Part shown: positions 45,942 through 54,533 of the stretch, in pieces
Layout of the letters: the number at the start of each line of letters is the position of its first letter
Numbering within the stretch: position 1 is the stretch's first letter
The notes under the pieces: generated by a model
Told to the model about the DNA's origin: nothing
Database searches by the model: none
Seen by the model: the letters and a program-made list of their open reading frames with translations, nothing else
Program-made: the position numbers and the translations under genes
DNA from: Arcobacter venerupis
Lineage (GTDB): Bacteria; Campylobacterota; Campylobacteria; Campylobacterales; Arcobacteraceae
Direction: 5' to 3'
Length of the DNA: 64,000 nucleotides
Assembly: GCF_013201665.1 (NCBI RefSeq)
Contig: NZ_CP053840.1
Location: 2,542,001-2,606,000 of the forward strand

Positions 45942-46691
45942 TTATTGGAATTTAGAAATAAAATAATCTACAAATGCATTTGTAAATATTTCCATACCTA
46001 ATATTAAAAAAATAAAAATCAATGCAAATTTCAACTGAAATGTAACAATAAAAGGCGAGAATGAAGGCATAGATTTTGTTCCATAACCATAATAAATATC
46101 TAAAATAAAACCAATAAAGAATAAAGGTAAAGCGAAGGCAAAGGCAAAGGCAAACATTCTTTTTATTTCATCAGTAGCTAGTTGAACTCCATCATAAGAG
46201 AAAATATTAAAACTTCCTAAATGAATCATAGAAAAGCTTTTTACTAAAATAACTAATGTCATTTCATACATCCCTGTTTGAAAAAACAACATTAAGGCAA
46301 TCCAATAAAGTAGATTAGCAATTATCCCTTGTTGTCCACCAGTAGATGGATCAAACATTGAAGCCATTGATAATCCAGTTGAGTATTCAACAAACTCTCC
46401 AATTATTCTAACTGCTGAAAATATAATATTAATTAACATTGCAGCAGTAAGACCTAATGTTATTTCAGAGATTAAACTCATAATAAAGTTATCTGCATTA
46501 ACATCTGATGTAATATCTACTAAAGGGAAAATAAAAATTGTTAAATAAAATGCAAAAGCTATTCTTACTGTTGATCCAATAGATGTATGTCCAAAAACTG
46601 GCATAAAGGCAACAAAAGATAATATTCTGGCAAGAAGAAGAAGAAATTGATATAAAATATCTTCATTAAGTAAAGATAAAAAGGCTTCCAT
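45942..46691 (-). CDS. fliR: Flagellar export gate protein FliR
   Basis: A 249-residue protein with six or seven hydrophobic segments and the family segments FVAFMPVFGHTSIGSTVRIAFAFYL near 27-51 and GEFVEYSTGLSMASMFDPS near 115-133. FliR forms the core of the export gate with FliP and FliQ, neither of which is in this window. The start overlaps the fliK stop by one base. Confidence 0.93.
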   Translation of the reverse strand: MEAFLSLLNEDILYQFLLLLARILSFVAFMPVFGHTSIGSTVRIAFAFYLTIFIFPLVDITSDVNADNFIMSLISEITLGLTAAMLINIIFSAVRIIGEFVEYSTGLSMASMFDPSTGGQQGIIANLLYWIALMLFFQTGMYEMTLVILVKSFSMIHLGSFNIFSYDGVQLATDEIKRMFAFAFAFALPLFFIGFILDIYYGYGTKSMPSFSPFIVTFQLKFALIFIFLILGMEIFTNAFVDYFISKFQ

Positions 46692-48763
46692 TACATATAA
46701 TCTATACTTTTTTCTTCTCTATCTTTATTCTCTTCTTTTAGTTGTAAAATTGATTGAGTATCCATTTGTTGTTCAATTTTTCTTGGATTTTGTCCTTGAC
46801 CACTTTGATTATTAAACGATGATTGATTATTACTATTTTGATTTGAAGAACTAAAATCTAAATTGAATTCCGTACTTTCATTAAATGTTTTATTTAATGA
46901 ATTTTTTAATACGTTTTGATTTTCAACTAATGCATCTAAAGTTGAATTACTTGAAGCACTCAAACTAATAGATAATCCATTACTTTTGTCACTTTTCATC
47001 AAAATAGCAATTGAACCTAATGTTGTAGGATTTAAATTTATTCTAAAAGCAGTTACAGGTGGTTTATAATTTTCATACATTTGCTTTGCAATATCAGACA
47101 TCATCGTAGCCATTTGTTGTCTTGCACCTATTATTTTTGATTGAATATTAAATGATAATGGTGAATTTACATTAATTATTGCATCATCTGCTAAGTTAAT
47201 TGTATTTTCTAATAAAGCAGCACTTGCTTCAACTGACTTAGTAATTAATCCTTTGATATCATCACTTTTAATATTTTTATCTAAAAGAATATTATCAATA
47301 AAATCTTTTTTATTTTCAGTTTTTAAATTAATTGTTTTAACTTCAACTTTTTCAATTTCAATATCTTTATCTACATCAATACCTTCTAATCCTAAATCTA
47401 ACATTTCAGCACTGGTTTTAACAGCATCAATTGAAGTTCCATCTTTTAAAAGAGTCACTGCTTCATTTTTATTAAACAATGATTGATTATTTATCTTATT
47501 TTTTTGAGAACCTAAATATAAGCTTGATATAAAATCTTTACCAGCAATTTCTTGTTCTGTTGGGTTAATATCATTAGTAGTCATATTTAAAGTGATTTTT
47601 GCACTATTTTTTAAAATTAGTTGATCCATCAAAGACATTTTTTGATCTTTTGTATTACTTACTAATTCTGAAGAATTTTTATTTACATCTTCAATAACTA
47701 AAGATTCATCTGGAAGGATACTACTATTTTCTAAATCACTATCAACTAATACCGTTGAATTTAAAGATTCTTTTTCATTAGATAAATCAATATTATTTGT
47801 GATATTTTCTGTACTTATTTCTACTTCAATAGAATTATTATCTACAATATTATTTGATAATAAATCTTTTCCATTATTTACTAATTTCGACTCATTGATT
47901 ATCGATGTATCATTATTATTTATCTTATTTAAAGACGAATCTATAGTAATCTCTTTTGTTATCTTTTTTTCACTATTTTCTTTTACATCAATTTTTTGTT
48001 CGATTGATTTATTTGAATTTGACTCAAGTTTAGGAGTAATAATTTCTAATGTATTTTCTACTACTTTATTTTTTGTTTCTAAAGGTTTTTCAATTTCTGA
48101 AAGAACTAACTCTGAAGTATCTTGATTTAACTTATTTTCACTATCTAAACTATTATCCTTAGCATTGATATTAATTAAATTTGATGTATCTTGAATATCT
48201 GTATTTAATTTATTTGTTAATGTGTCATCTAGCATTTTTGTTGTTGTAGTTTTTGTATCATCTGTTAAATCTGCAGTTTTTAAATCATTACTTTCATCTT
48301 TTTTAACTTCTTTGATATTTCCATCTACTGTTGTTTCAATATTATTCAATAATGTACTATCAGTCTTTCCATTTTTAGTATCAGTCTTTTCATTTCTAAT
48401 GTCAATATTTTCATTTGTATTTGATGCTTCTTTAGCACCTTTTTTTGCTTCTATTATTAATCTATCTAATAAAGAACTTGTACTAACTTTTTGCTCTTTA
48501 TCAGTACTAGATATATCTTCTTCAGGCAATGCTACATCTTCTGTAGTTTCAATATTATTAAGTGTAGTTACTACATCTTCTTTTTTTATTTCTGATATAA
48601 CAGTCGTTTTTGTATCAACATTTGATTCATCTTTTGGCATACTATTTAATAATAAAGAATCAAATAAAGAAGGTTTATCTTTTAATGGTTGATCCGTTGT
48701 TGATGTAGTATTTGTATTTACTATTTTATCTGTAGGAAGTAAATTATCTATTATGTTTGACAT
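46691..48763 (-). CDS. fliK: Flagellar hook-length control protein FliK
   Basis: A 690-residue protein. Roughly the first 400 residues are low-complexity, rich in Asn, Asp, Ser, Thr, Lys and Glu, as expected for the exported ruler part. The C-terminal 150 residues hold the Flg_hook domain (TAFRINLNPTTLGSIAILMKSDKSNGLSISLSAS, about 568-601; the core LNPxxLGxI is the hallmark). The last segment is Gln/Asn/Ser-rich. FliK measures the hook and signals FlhB, encoded two genes on. It is larger than enterobacterial FliK (about 400). The recognition rests on the C-terminal domain and place. Confidence 0.85.
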   Translation of the reverse strand: MSNIIDNLLPTDKIVNTNTTSTTDQPLKDKPSLFDSLLLNSMPKDESNVDTKTTVISEIKKEDVVTTLNNIETTEDVALPEEDISSTDKEQKVSTSSLLDRLIIEAKKGAKEASNTNENIDIRNEKTDTKNGKTDSTLLNNIETTVDGNIKEVKKDESNDLKTADLTDDTKTTTTKMLDDTLTNKLNTDIQDTSNLININAKDNSLDSENKLNQDTSELVLSEIEKPLETKNKVVENTLEIITPKLESNSNKSIEQKIDVKENSEKKITKEITIDSSLNKINNNDTSIINESKLVNNGKDLLSNNIVDNNSIEVEISTENITNNIDLSNEKESLNSTVLVDSDLENSSILPDESLVIEDVNKNSSELVSNTKDQKMSLMDQLILKNSAKITLNMTTNDINPTEQEIAGKDFISSLYLGSQKNKINNQSLFNKNEAVTLLKDGTSIDAVKTSAEMLDLGLEGIDVDKDIEIEKVEVKTINLKTENKKDFIDNILLDKNIKSDDIKGLITKSVEASAALLENTINLADDAIINVNSPLSFNIQSKIIGARQQMATMMSDIAKQMYENYKPPVTAFRINLNPTTLGSIAILMKSDKSNGLSISLSASSNSTLDALVENQNVLKNSLNKTFNESTEFNLDFSSSNQNSNNQSSFNNQSGQGQNPRKIEQQMDTQSILQLKEENKDREEKSIDYM

Positions 48764-48768
48764 TTTAA

Positions 48769-49230
48769 TTACGCATTTAATATATCTAATGTTTTAGAAT
48801 CAATATTTTTATGAGTATTAAATGAAGCCACATTTGCTTCATATGATCTCGTTGCTTCTATCAAATCTACCATTTCAACAACCGGATTAATATCTGGATA
48901 TGCTACATACCCATCTGCATTAGCATCAGGATGAGCAGGTTCATATCTCATTACAGGTTTTGCTTCTGATTGTACAATTGATTTGACTCCAACACCTCTC
49001 AATGCTAAATCAGAATTTTTATTATTTGTAGTTTCAACATCATTAGAATTTGTTTTATTAGTATTAGCTAAAAGTACATCTTGAAAAACAACTTGTTGTT
49101 TTTTATATGGACCACCCTCTAAAGTATGAGTAGTTTTTGCATTTGCAATATTAGCACTTACAACATTTATTCTTGTTCTTTGAGCACTCATACCTGAAGT
49201 TGCTACATTATAACCATCGAAAAAACCCAT
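48769..49230 (-). CDS. flgC: Flagellar proximal rod protein FlgC
   Basis: A 153-residue rod protein. The N-terminal SGMSAQRTRINVVSANIANA pattern (about 12-31) and C-terminal VVEMVDLIEATRSYEANVASFN (about 117-138) are the paired rod/hook signatures, and GYVAYPDINPVVEM is FlgC-specific. It has a strong ribosome binding site (AAAGGAGTAG) ahead of ATG 49230. The usual partner flgB is not next to it in this window; fliE precedes it. Confidence 0.95.
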   Translation of the reverse strand: MGFFDGYNVATSGMSAQRTRINVVSANIANAKTTHTLEGGPYKKQQVVFQDVLLANTNKTNSNDVETTNNKNSDLALRGVGVKSIVQSEAKPVMRYEPAHPDANADGYVAYPDINPVVEMVDLIEATRSYEANVASFNTHKNIDSKTLDILNA

Positions 49231-49244
49231 AACTACTCCTTTTA

Positions 49245-49541
49245 CTAAATTTGCATTCTCATAATTTCTTTATATGCACTTATTGCTTTATTTTTAACTT
49301 CTAATGCTAATTTCATAGATAATTCAGCTTCTTCAATTTTTTGAACTGCTTCTTGTAAATTAGTAACTTTACCACTTGCAATTCCTTCCATAGCATTATA
49401 ACCCTCAACTTGTTGATTGTTAACATCAGAAATAGCATTATTTAACATATTTTGAAAAGATTTGTCATCACTCTTTTCAATTTTATTATTTGTGTTTAAA
49501 CTCAAAGAGCCAATTGAATCTGCTATTGAAGATATATTCAT
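49245..49541 (-). CDS. fliE: Flagellar hook-basal body complex protein FliE
   Basis: A 98-residue protein that links the MS ring to the rod. The conserved part is the C-terminal half: FQNMLNNAISDVNNQQVEGYNAMEGIASG then LQEAVQKIEEAELSMKLALEVKNKAISAYKEIMRMQI, the last ending as FliE proteins do. Length is normal. It is 14 bases before flgC and 10 after a small membrane protein gene. Confidence 0.93.
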   Translation of the reverse strand: MNISSIADSIGSLSLNTNNKIEKSDDKSFQNMLNNAISDVNNQQVEGYNAMEGIASGKVTNLQEAVQKIEEAELSMKLALEVKNKAISAYKEIMRMQI

Positions 49542-49551
49542 AATTTACCTC

Positions 49552-49887
49552 TTATTTTGTCTTTTTTTGATCTTTTGTATTTGCGTCTATAACGTCTTTT
49601 ACTGTTAATTCATTTAACATAACTTGAATTTTCTCTTCATTATATTTAAAATTAAATTCATTTCTTTTATTATCAAGACTAAAAAGACTAATAATCAAAG
49701 AGAGCATCATATTGCTAATGCCTTTTAAAGATATAGTTACTAAAATTATACCTAAAATCATCTCCATTGGAGTAAATAAATCTGCATTAATCGTAAAAAA
49801 AATTAATGTTGCAAAAAATCCAGTTGCAATATAAAATCTAAATATTCCACTATTTATTACAGTTTGAGAGAATCGTTCTACAACCAT
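49552..49887 (-). CDS. Small two-helix membrane protein in the flagellar cluster, unknown function
   Basis: A 111-residue protein with two hydrophobic helices (about 14-35 and 42-68) and a charged C-terminal tail (NKRNEFNFKYNEEKIQVMLNEL). I do not recognise a family. It starts ATG 49887, 65 bases after flhG, and is followed 10 bases later by fliE. Placement inside an otherwise purely flagellar run suggests a motility role, such as a membrane assembly factor. Nothing in the sequence proves this. Confidence 0.65.
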   Translation of the reverse strand: MVVERFSQTVINSGIFRFYIATGFFATLIFFTINADLFTPMEMILGIILVTISLKGISNMMLSLIISLFSLDNKRNEFNFKYNEEKIQVMLNELTVKDVIDANTKDQKKTK

Positions 49888-49952
49888 GATTCTCTACTTG
49901 AAACAATAAAAATAGAATTAATTAAATTTAATTTTAACACCTAGAACAGACC

Positions 49953-50771
49953 TTAATGAATGTTTTTTAATAATTGATCGATAATCACTTGTAACTGTTT
50001 TGTTGTTTCATCAGATGAAAATTCATTGGCAAATAATTTTCTAAGCCTTCCTGTTGTAGAAATATTTGCAGAAGTTGAAACGTTTCCTATATATTCTACC
50101 ATAAAATCTTTATTTAATCTATTTTTTTTTCCCAAGTTTACTAAAGAATTGGCTATGGTTTCGCCAATTTGATAATTTCTTGTATGATTAAAACTCAACA
50201 TTAATTTACTTTTATCAAGTGAAAGCATTTTCATCAATGAGTACACATCAGTTAATGCACTTGGATCTGTTGTAGTAATTGCCAAAATATTATCAGAAAT
50301 TGATAAAAATTCTTTTACATATTCATTTAATCCCGCACCAGTATCAATAAGTAAAACATCGAATCTATTTAATTCAATTATATCTTTAACTATTCTTGAG
50401 AAAACAAAACTGTTTCGTGTAGAACTATATTGATAACCACTTCTGCCTGCAATTAAATGAATATTTGAATAGGCTGTTGGGGTTATAACCTCATCTAATG
50501 TTTTAGTACCATCAATATATTCAAATAGAGTATTTTGAGGTTTTATATCAAATAAAACTTGCATATTTGCTAAACCAATATCAGCATCTAAAACTGCTAC
50601 ATTAAAACCTCTGCGTGAAAGTAAAAAAGCCATATTTGCAGTAAAAGTTGATTTTCCAACACCACCTTTTCCTGATGTTATTGTTACAAGTTTTGTTTTA
50701 GAATAATTCTTTTTTACTCTATTAGTAAGATTAATTAATTTACTGGCTTGTGAAGAAATTGTATTAAGCAA
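49953..50771 (-). CDS. flhG: Flagellar number regulator FlhG (MinD-like ATPase)
   Basis: A 272-residue ParA/MinD-family ATPase that limits flagellar number and, in Campylobacter, also affects division placement. The deviant Walker A is GKGGVGKST at about 34-42, followed by VLDADIGLANMQVLFD and LLIDTGAGLN. The N-terminal helix SSQASKLINL resembles the DQAxxL activation helix that stimulates the FlhF GTPase. Its last residues (LLKNIH) are short, and a membrane-targeting tail is not obvious. The start is TTG 50771, with GGAG 6 nt upstream, 2 bases after flhF. Confidence 0.9.
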   Translation of the reverse strand: MLNTISSQASKLINLTNRVKKNYSKTKLVTITSGKGGVGKSTFTANMAFLLSRRGFNVAVLDADIGLANMQVLFDIKPQNTLFEYIDGTKTLDEVITPTAYSNIHLIAGRSGYQYSSTRNSFVFSRIVKDIIELNRFDVLLIDTGAGLNEYVKEFLSISDNILAITTTDPSALTDVYSLMKMLSLDKSKLMLSFNHTRNYQIGETIANSLVNLGKKNRLNKDFMVEYIGNVSTSANISTTGRLRKLFANEFSSDETTKQLQVIIDQLLKNIH

Positions 50772-50773
50772 CT

Positions 50774-51922
50774 CTATCTCCTAACACATTGTTTATTCAT
50801 AAAACAATCAATTAGATATGTTGAATCAGAAACAATTAAATCATCTGGAACATTTTGTCCAATTGAGAAATATGTAATTGATTTTTTTGTTTTGTGAGCA
50901 AAAGAGATAAGGTTTCCAAAACTTCTTGTTTCATCTAATTTAGTAAAAGTTAAATAATCAATAGAAAGCCTAGAATAATTCTTATAAATCTCTAATAAAT
51001 CACTATGTTTAACATTTGCAGGAAGTACTAAAATCTTCTCAATTGGTAACTCTTCAACTCTTTTCTGATATTCATTTATAAGTTCAATTTTATCAACATC
51101 ATATTGACTTGAACCTGCTGTATCAATAAAAATATAATTACAATCTTTTAATCTTAAAAGTGCTTCAGATAATCCCTCAGGTTTTTTTACAATCTCTAAA
51201 GGGAGTCTCATAATATTTGTATAAGCTTGTAATTGCTCAATTGCACCAACTCTAAAAGAATCAAGAGTTACAATACCAACTTTATAATTTTGTCCCAATT
51301 TATAAGCATATCTTGCTGCAAGTTTCGAAATAGTTGTAGTTTTGCCGACACCAGTTGGTCCTACCATCATAATTATTTTTCTTTGATGTTTTCGCAAAGG
51401 TACTTCATGTTTTATAGGAATTACTCTTCTTAGAATCAATTTAAAAAAATCATTAACTTTTTTTGGATTTGACTTTAATGCAATAGGTAATTGTTTAATA
51501 GTTTTTTTCATAATAGTATAAGTCATTTCTTGATCAAACTCATTTTGTTCAAAAATATTATACATAGATGCAAATTCAGGAGGAATAGTTAAATCGTAAA
51601 GTTGACTTTTTGGATTCCAAATTGATTTTTGAACTTGTTCTAAAACACTTTGCATTTTTAGGATTTCTTCTTTAAAATCATAAACTTGCGTTTTTATTGG
51701 CTGAGAATTTTCACTTGCTTTAGTTATTGCAGTTTTTGTATATTGTAAATTTTTCTTTTTTTGTTCATCTTCAACAGCCACAACAACTTCATACATACTT
51801 TTACCATTTTGTTGTGTTGATATTTTTTTTGTAGATATTACAATTGCATCTTCTCCGCACTCTTCTTGTGCTTGACGTAGAGCAATTGTAGGGGTTTCTC
51901 CTAAGAAAGAGAGCATATTCAT
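50774..51922 (-). CDS. flhF: Flagellar placement GTPase FlhF
   Basis: A 382-residue SRP-type GTPase that sets the polar site of flagellar assembly. The N-terminal basic-linker part (SFLGETPTIALRQAQEECGEDAIVISTKK) is followed by an N domain and a G domain with MVGPTGVGKTTTISKLAARYA near 187-207, VGIVTLDSFRVGAIEQL, IFIDTAG and FTKLDETRSFGN. All GTPase motifs are intact. It overlaps the preceding small exported protein by four bases and is followed by its regulator flhG. Confidence 0.95.
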   Translation of the reverse strand: MNMLSFLGETPTIALRQAQEECGEDAIVISTKKISTQQNGKSMYEVVVAVEDEQKKKNLQYTKTAITKASENSQPIKTQVYDFKEEILKMQSVLEQVQKSIWNPKSQLYDLTIPPEFASMYNIFEQNEFDQEMTYTIMKKTIKQLPIALKSNPKKVNDFFKLILRRVIPIKHEVPLRKHQRKIIMMVGPTGVGKTTTISKLAARYAYKLGQNYKVGIVTLDSFRVGAIEQLQAYTNIMRLPLEIVKKPEGLSEALLRLKDCNYIFIDTAGSSQYDVDKIELINEYQKRVEELPIEKILVLPANVKHSDLLEIYKNYSRLSIDYLTFTKLDETRSFGNLISFAHKTKKSITYFSIGQNVPDDLIVSDSTYLIDCFMNKQCVRR

Positions 51923-52314
51923 TTTATTCTTCCATCTTTATATATTTGTTCTATACTTCCATCTGTATTTTTTATACGAATAAAATCATTATTTTCATAA
52001 ATAATTTTACCTTTCTTTTCGATTTTAACACCACCGAAATTAAAAACTATAGATTCATCTTCATATTTTTTTACATCTTTTAAACAAATAATTGTATTTT
52101 TATTTATGTAATGAGTTGTAATATACTCTTCTTTTTGTATATGAGATAATTGTAAAGGTACACAAGTTTTATTTAGTTCATCAATATTTTGTACTTTAAC
52201 TTTTGTGTTATCAATTTTTTCTTCAAAATTTATAGATTCTTTTGAAATTAATACACTAACAGCAAAAAGATTCATATTTAATATAAAAACTATAAAACTA
52301 AGCTTTAATATCAA
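51919..52314 (-). CDS. Small exported protein between flgN-like and flhF, unknown function
   Basis: About 131 residues with a signal peptide (hydrophobic stretch to about residue 20, NMNLFAVS) and a small, probably beta-rich body with two Cys (KTCVPLQ, TIICLKD) that could form a disulphide in the periplasm. I do not recognise the family. The ATG at 52338 would give a charged eight-residue extension. TTG 52314 is preferred because GGAGG lies 8 nt upstream and a normal signal peptide results. It overlaps the flgN-like gene by 17 bases and flhF by four. Confidence 0.65.
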   Translation of the reverse strand: MILKLSFIVFILNMNLFAVSVLISKESINFEEKIDNTKVKVQNIDELNKTCVPLQLSHIQKEEYITTHYINKNTIICLKDVKKYEDESIVFNFGGVKIEKKGKIIYENNDFIRIKNTDGSIEQIYKDGRIK

Positions 52315-52675
52315 AGATTTTTCCTCCGTTTGCCGCACTTATTTCAGCAACCAATTCCTTATACATTTGTTGAACTGGTAATACAATTGAAGCTAACTTT
52401 CTATTTAATTCATAAAGTTCTTTTAATTGTATTTCTAATAAATCAACACTTGCTCTATAAATATTAACATCTTTACCTTCTTGTATCTTTAATATAAGTT
52501 CATTATTTAACTGTGCTTTTAATAGAGTAATATTATCTATCATAACATGCTTTTCATCATTTCTTTTAAGAAGTTCTTCATGCTTGGCAGCTTTTATATC
52601 TTCAATATCCAAAGAAATAGAGTCTTTTAATTTTGTAATCAATTCTGACATATTTTTTATAGTATTTTCAATCAT
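52298..52675 (-). CDS. FlgN-like flagellar export chaperone
   Basis: A 125-residue all-helical protein with long amphipathic heptads: LITKLKDSISLDIEDIKAAK, then ALLEIQLKELYELNRKLAS-type stretches, and a C-terminal AEISAANGG region. Size, helical make-up and position directly after the rod-binding flgJ-type gene agree with FlgN, the chaperone of FlgK and FlgL. FlgN sequences are poorly conserved, so the call rests on pattern and context. Confidence 0.6.
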   Translation of the reverse strand: MIENTIKNMSELITKLKDSISLDIEDIKAAKHEELLKRNDEKHVMIDNITLLKAQLNNELILKIQEGKDVNIYRASVDLLEIQLKELYELNRKLASIVLPVQQMYKELVAEISAANGGKIFDIKA

Positions 52676-52683
52676 AAGAACCC

Positions 52684-52989
52684 TTATTTATTATTTTTAG
52701 TTAAAAATTCATATAACATATTGCTAATTCCTAAACTTCCAGAAGAGTTATCAGCAATAGCTTGTGTATACATTCCTTTTATTATATCAGAACCAGCACC
52801 TTCCCCTGCAACTTTTGTTGATCGTAAAGATACATCCATAATTTGATTTAAAAAAAATGATTCAAAATCATTACAAACTTTTTTTAATTGTTCATCATCA
52901 TTATTTTTTAAGTTTTCTTGTTTTATATTACTTAATTTACTACTTTGTAATAAATCTTGATTTATTACATTATTAGTTCCTATTTCCAT
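52684..52989 (-). CDS. flgJ: Rod-binding protein, FlgJ N-terminal type
   Basis: A 101-residue protein matching only the rod-binding half of FlgJ: KKVCNDFESFFLNQIMDVSLRST then DIIKGMYTQAIADNSSGSLGISNML. The muramidase domain found in enterobacterial FlgJ is absent, as is usual in Campylobacterota, where a separate enzyme opens the wall. It caps the growing rod. The start shares one base with the motB stop. Confidence 0.85.
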   Translation of the reverse strand: MEIGTNNVINQDLLQSSKLSNIKQENLKNNDDEQLKKVCNDFESFFLNQIMDVSLRSTKVAGEGAGSDIIKGMYTQAIADNSSGSLGISNMLYEFLTKNNK

Positions 52990-53765
52990 TATTCCAACCT
53001 ATCGAAGAAATTTTCTTGCGTTAAAATATCTTGTTGATTATCTTGAGAAAAGAATCTCATTTCAACCCTTCTATTATCAGCTGCAACATCACTCTTAGGA
53101 TGAAATGAACCATAAGCTGAAACCTTTAATATTGATGGATCAATTTTATTTTTAATTAATTCTTTAACTACTGAAATAGATCTCAAAGCAGATATATCCC
53201 AAGCATCACGTGGAATTGTACTACTTAAAACTCTATTAGTATCAGTATATCCTATTATTTCAATATTAAAAGTTTGAGGCATTGTTCTTATAACTCGTGC
53301 AATTTTAGAAATAAATGTCTTTGCATTTGCATTTGTTAATTCATATTCACCATCATCAAACATTATACTTGATGGAATATCTAAAACAAACTCATTTTTG
53401 CCTTTTTCCATTTTAATTTCTTGACTTTCAATATTTTGACTAGAATTCATTTCTTGAACAGCTTGTGCAACATTCTGTTCAGTATTATCAAAAGAACTTT
53501 CATTTGATGAATCATTTTGATCTGAAGTTGAACTATTATTTTGAGTAGAATATGAATCACTTTGAGTTTCCACATCTGTAGATGCATCAATAAATCCCAT
53601 TGCTTTTTTCATAATATTAAAATATTCTTCAACTTTAACTTTATCCATAACCGCCATAGATAATAAAAGAATAAAAAAGGTAAGTAATAATGACATTAAA
53701 TCACCAAATTGTACAAGCCAACCGGGTAAACATTTAGGACATTCTGGACATTTATTTTTTGCCAT
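52989..53765 (-). CDS. motB: Flagellar stator protein MotB
   Basis: A 258-residue stator subunit. A Cys-containing N-terminus (CPECPKCLPGWLVQ) precedes a single membrane helix at about 20-42, where the proton-binding Asp is in FGDLMSLLLTFFILL. A low-complexity Ser/Asn/Gln linker (about 64-110) follows, then an OmpA-type peptidoglycan-binding domain (IEIIGYTDTNR near 190 and RSISVVKELIKNK). It follows motA by nine bases. Confidence 0.93.
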   Translation of the reverse strand: MAKNKCPECPKCLPGWLVQFGDLMSLLLTFFILLLSMAVMDKVKVEEYFNIMKKAMGFIDASTDVETQSDSYSTQNNSSTSDQNDSSNESSFDNTEQNVAQAVQEMNSSQNIESQEIKMEKGKNEFVLDIPSSIMFDDGEYELTNANAKTFISKIARVIRTMPQTFNIEIIGYTDTNRVLSSTIPRDAWDISALRSISVVKELIKNKIDPSILKVSAYGSFHPKSDVAADNRRVEMRFFSQDNQQDILTQENFFDRLE

Positions 53766-53774
53766 TATTCAACT

Positions 53775-54530
53775 CTACTCTACAACTTCAACTAAAATAG
53801 AATTTAATTGCATTTTTATATTTCCTATTGATTCTTCAGCAGCAATCATTGTTGCACCATGAATAATTACTTCACAGGCAGTTGCTTCTTTTGAATGTTT
53901 TTGAGATAATTTACTTTCAGCAATACCAGCAAAAAGAGTTCCAAGTAACGCACCATATAAAGTTGTTAACAAAGCAACAGCCATAGCAGGTCCAACAGCT
54001 GCAGGATCAGATAGATTTGCAAGCATTGCAACAAGTCCAACAAGAGTTCCAATCATTCCCATTGCACCTGCAGTTCCACCTATATTCCCAAAAATAGATA
54101 TCATAGTCGAATGTCTTTTTTCCATATGTTCTAACTTTAATTCCATTAATGGCTGTAAAACATCAGCTTTTGTTCCATCAACTAAAAGTTGGAATGCTTC
54201 TCTAAAAAAAGGATTCGTTTCTTGTAACACTTTTTGCTCAATTTGCATAACACCATGTTTTTTAATCTCCGTTGCATAAAAAACAATTTTTTCAACTAAT
54301 TCAGGCAGAGGTTCAACTTTAACTTCGTTTAATGCAACTTTAAATGCGGGCATAATTCTTTTTAAATCGCTAGATTCAAATTGAGCAGCAGTAACTGCAA
54401 TTGTACCACCAATTACAATTACAACAGAGGGAACATCCACATAAGGGCCGAAACCAACTCCCCCTAAAATTATGGCGAGAGCAATTAATGCCCAACCTCC
54501 TCCTAATCCTCCTGCGGTACTTTTATCCAT
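53775..54530 (-). CDS. motA: Flagellar stator protein MotA
   Basis: A 251-residue protein with four hydrophobic segments. The last two, around GTAGAMGMIGTLVGLVAML and VGPAMAVALLTTLYGALLGTLF (about 145-205), are the conserved channel helices, with the Pro residues expected of MotA. The cytoplasmic loop has the charged residues that contact FliG. It begins DKSTAGGLGGGWALIALAI. It is 3 bases after fliY and 9 before motB. Confidence 0.95.
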   Translation of the reverse strand: MDKSTAGGLGGGWALIALAIILGGVGFGPYVDVPSVVIVIGGTIAVTAAQFESSDLKRIMPAFKVALNEVKVEPLPELVEKIVFYATEIKKHGVMQIEQKVLQETNPFFREAFQLLVDGTKADVLQPLMELKLEHMEKRHSTMISIFGNIGGTAGAMGMIGTLVGLVAMLANLSDPAAVGPAMAVALLTTLYGALLGTLFAGIAESKLSQKHSKEATACEVIIHGATMIAAEESIGNIKMQLNSILVEVVE

Positions 54531-54533
54531 AAA

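Noticed and set aside
47253-48692. Plus-strand Ser/Val/Phe-rich frames
   Set aside because: They are antisense shadows of the low-complexity N-terminal part of FliK.
49888-49952. Promoter for the fliE operon in the gap after flhG
   Set aside because: The gap is AT-rich but no convincing -10/-35 pair was found.
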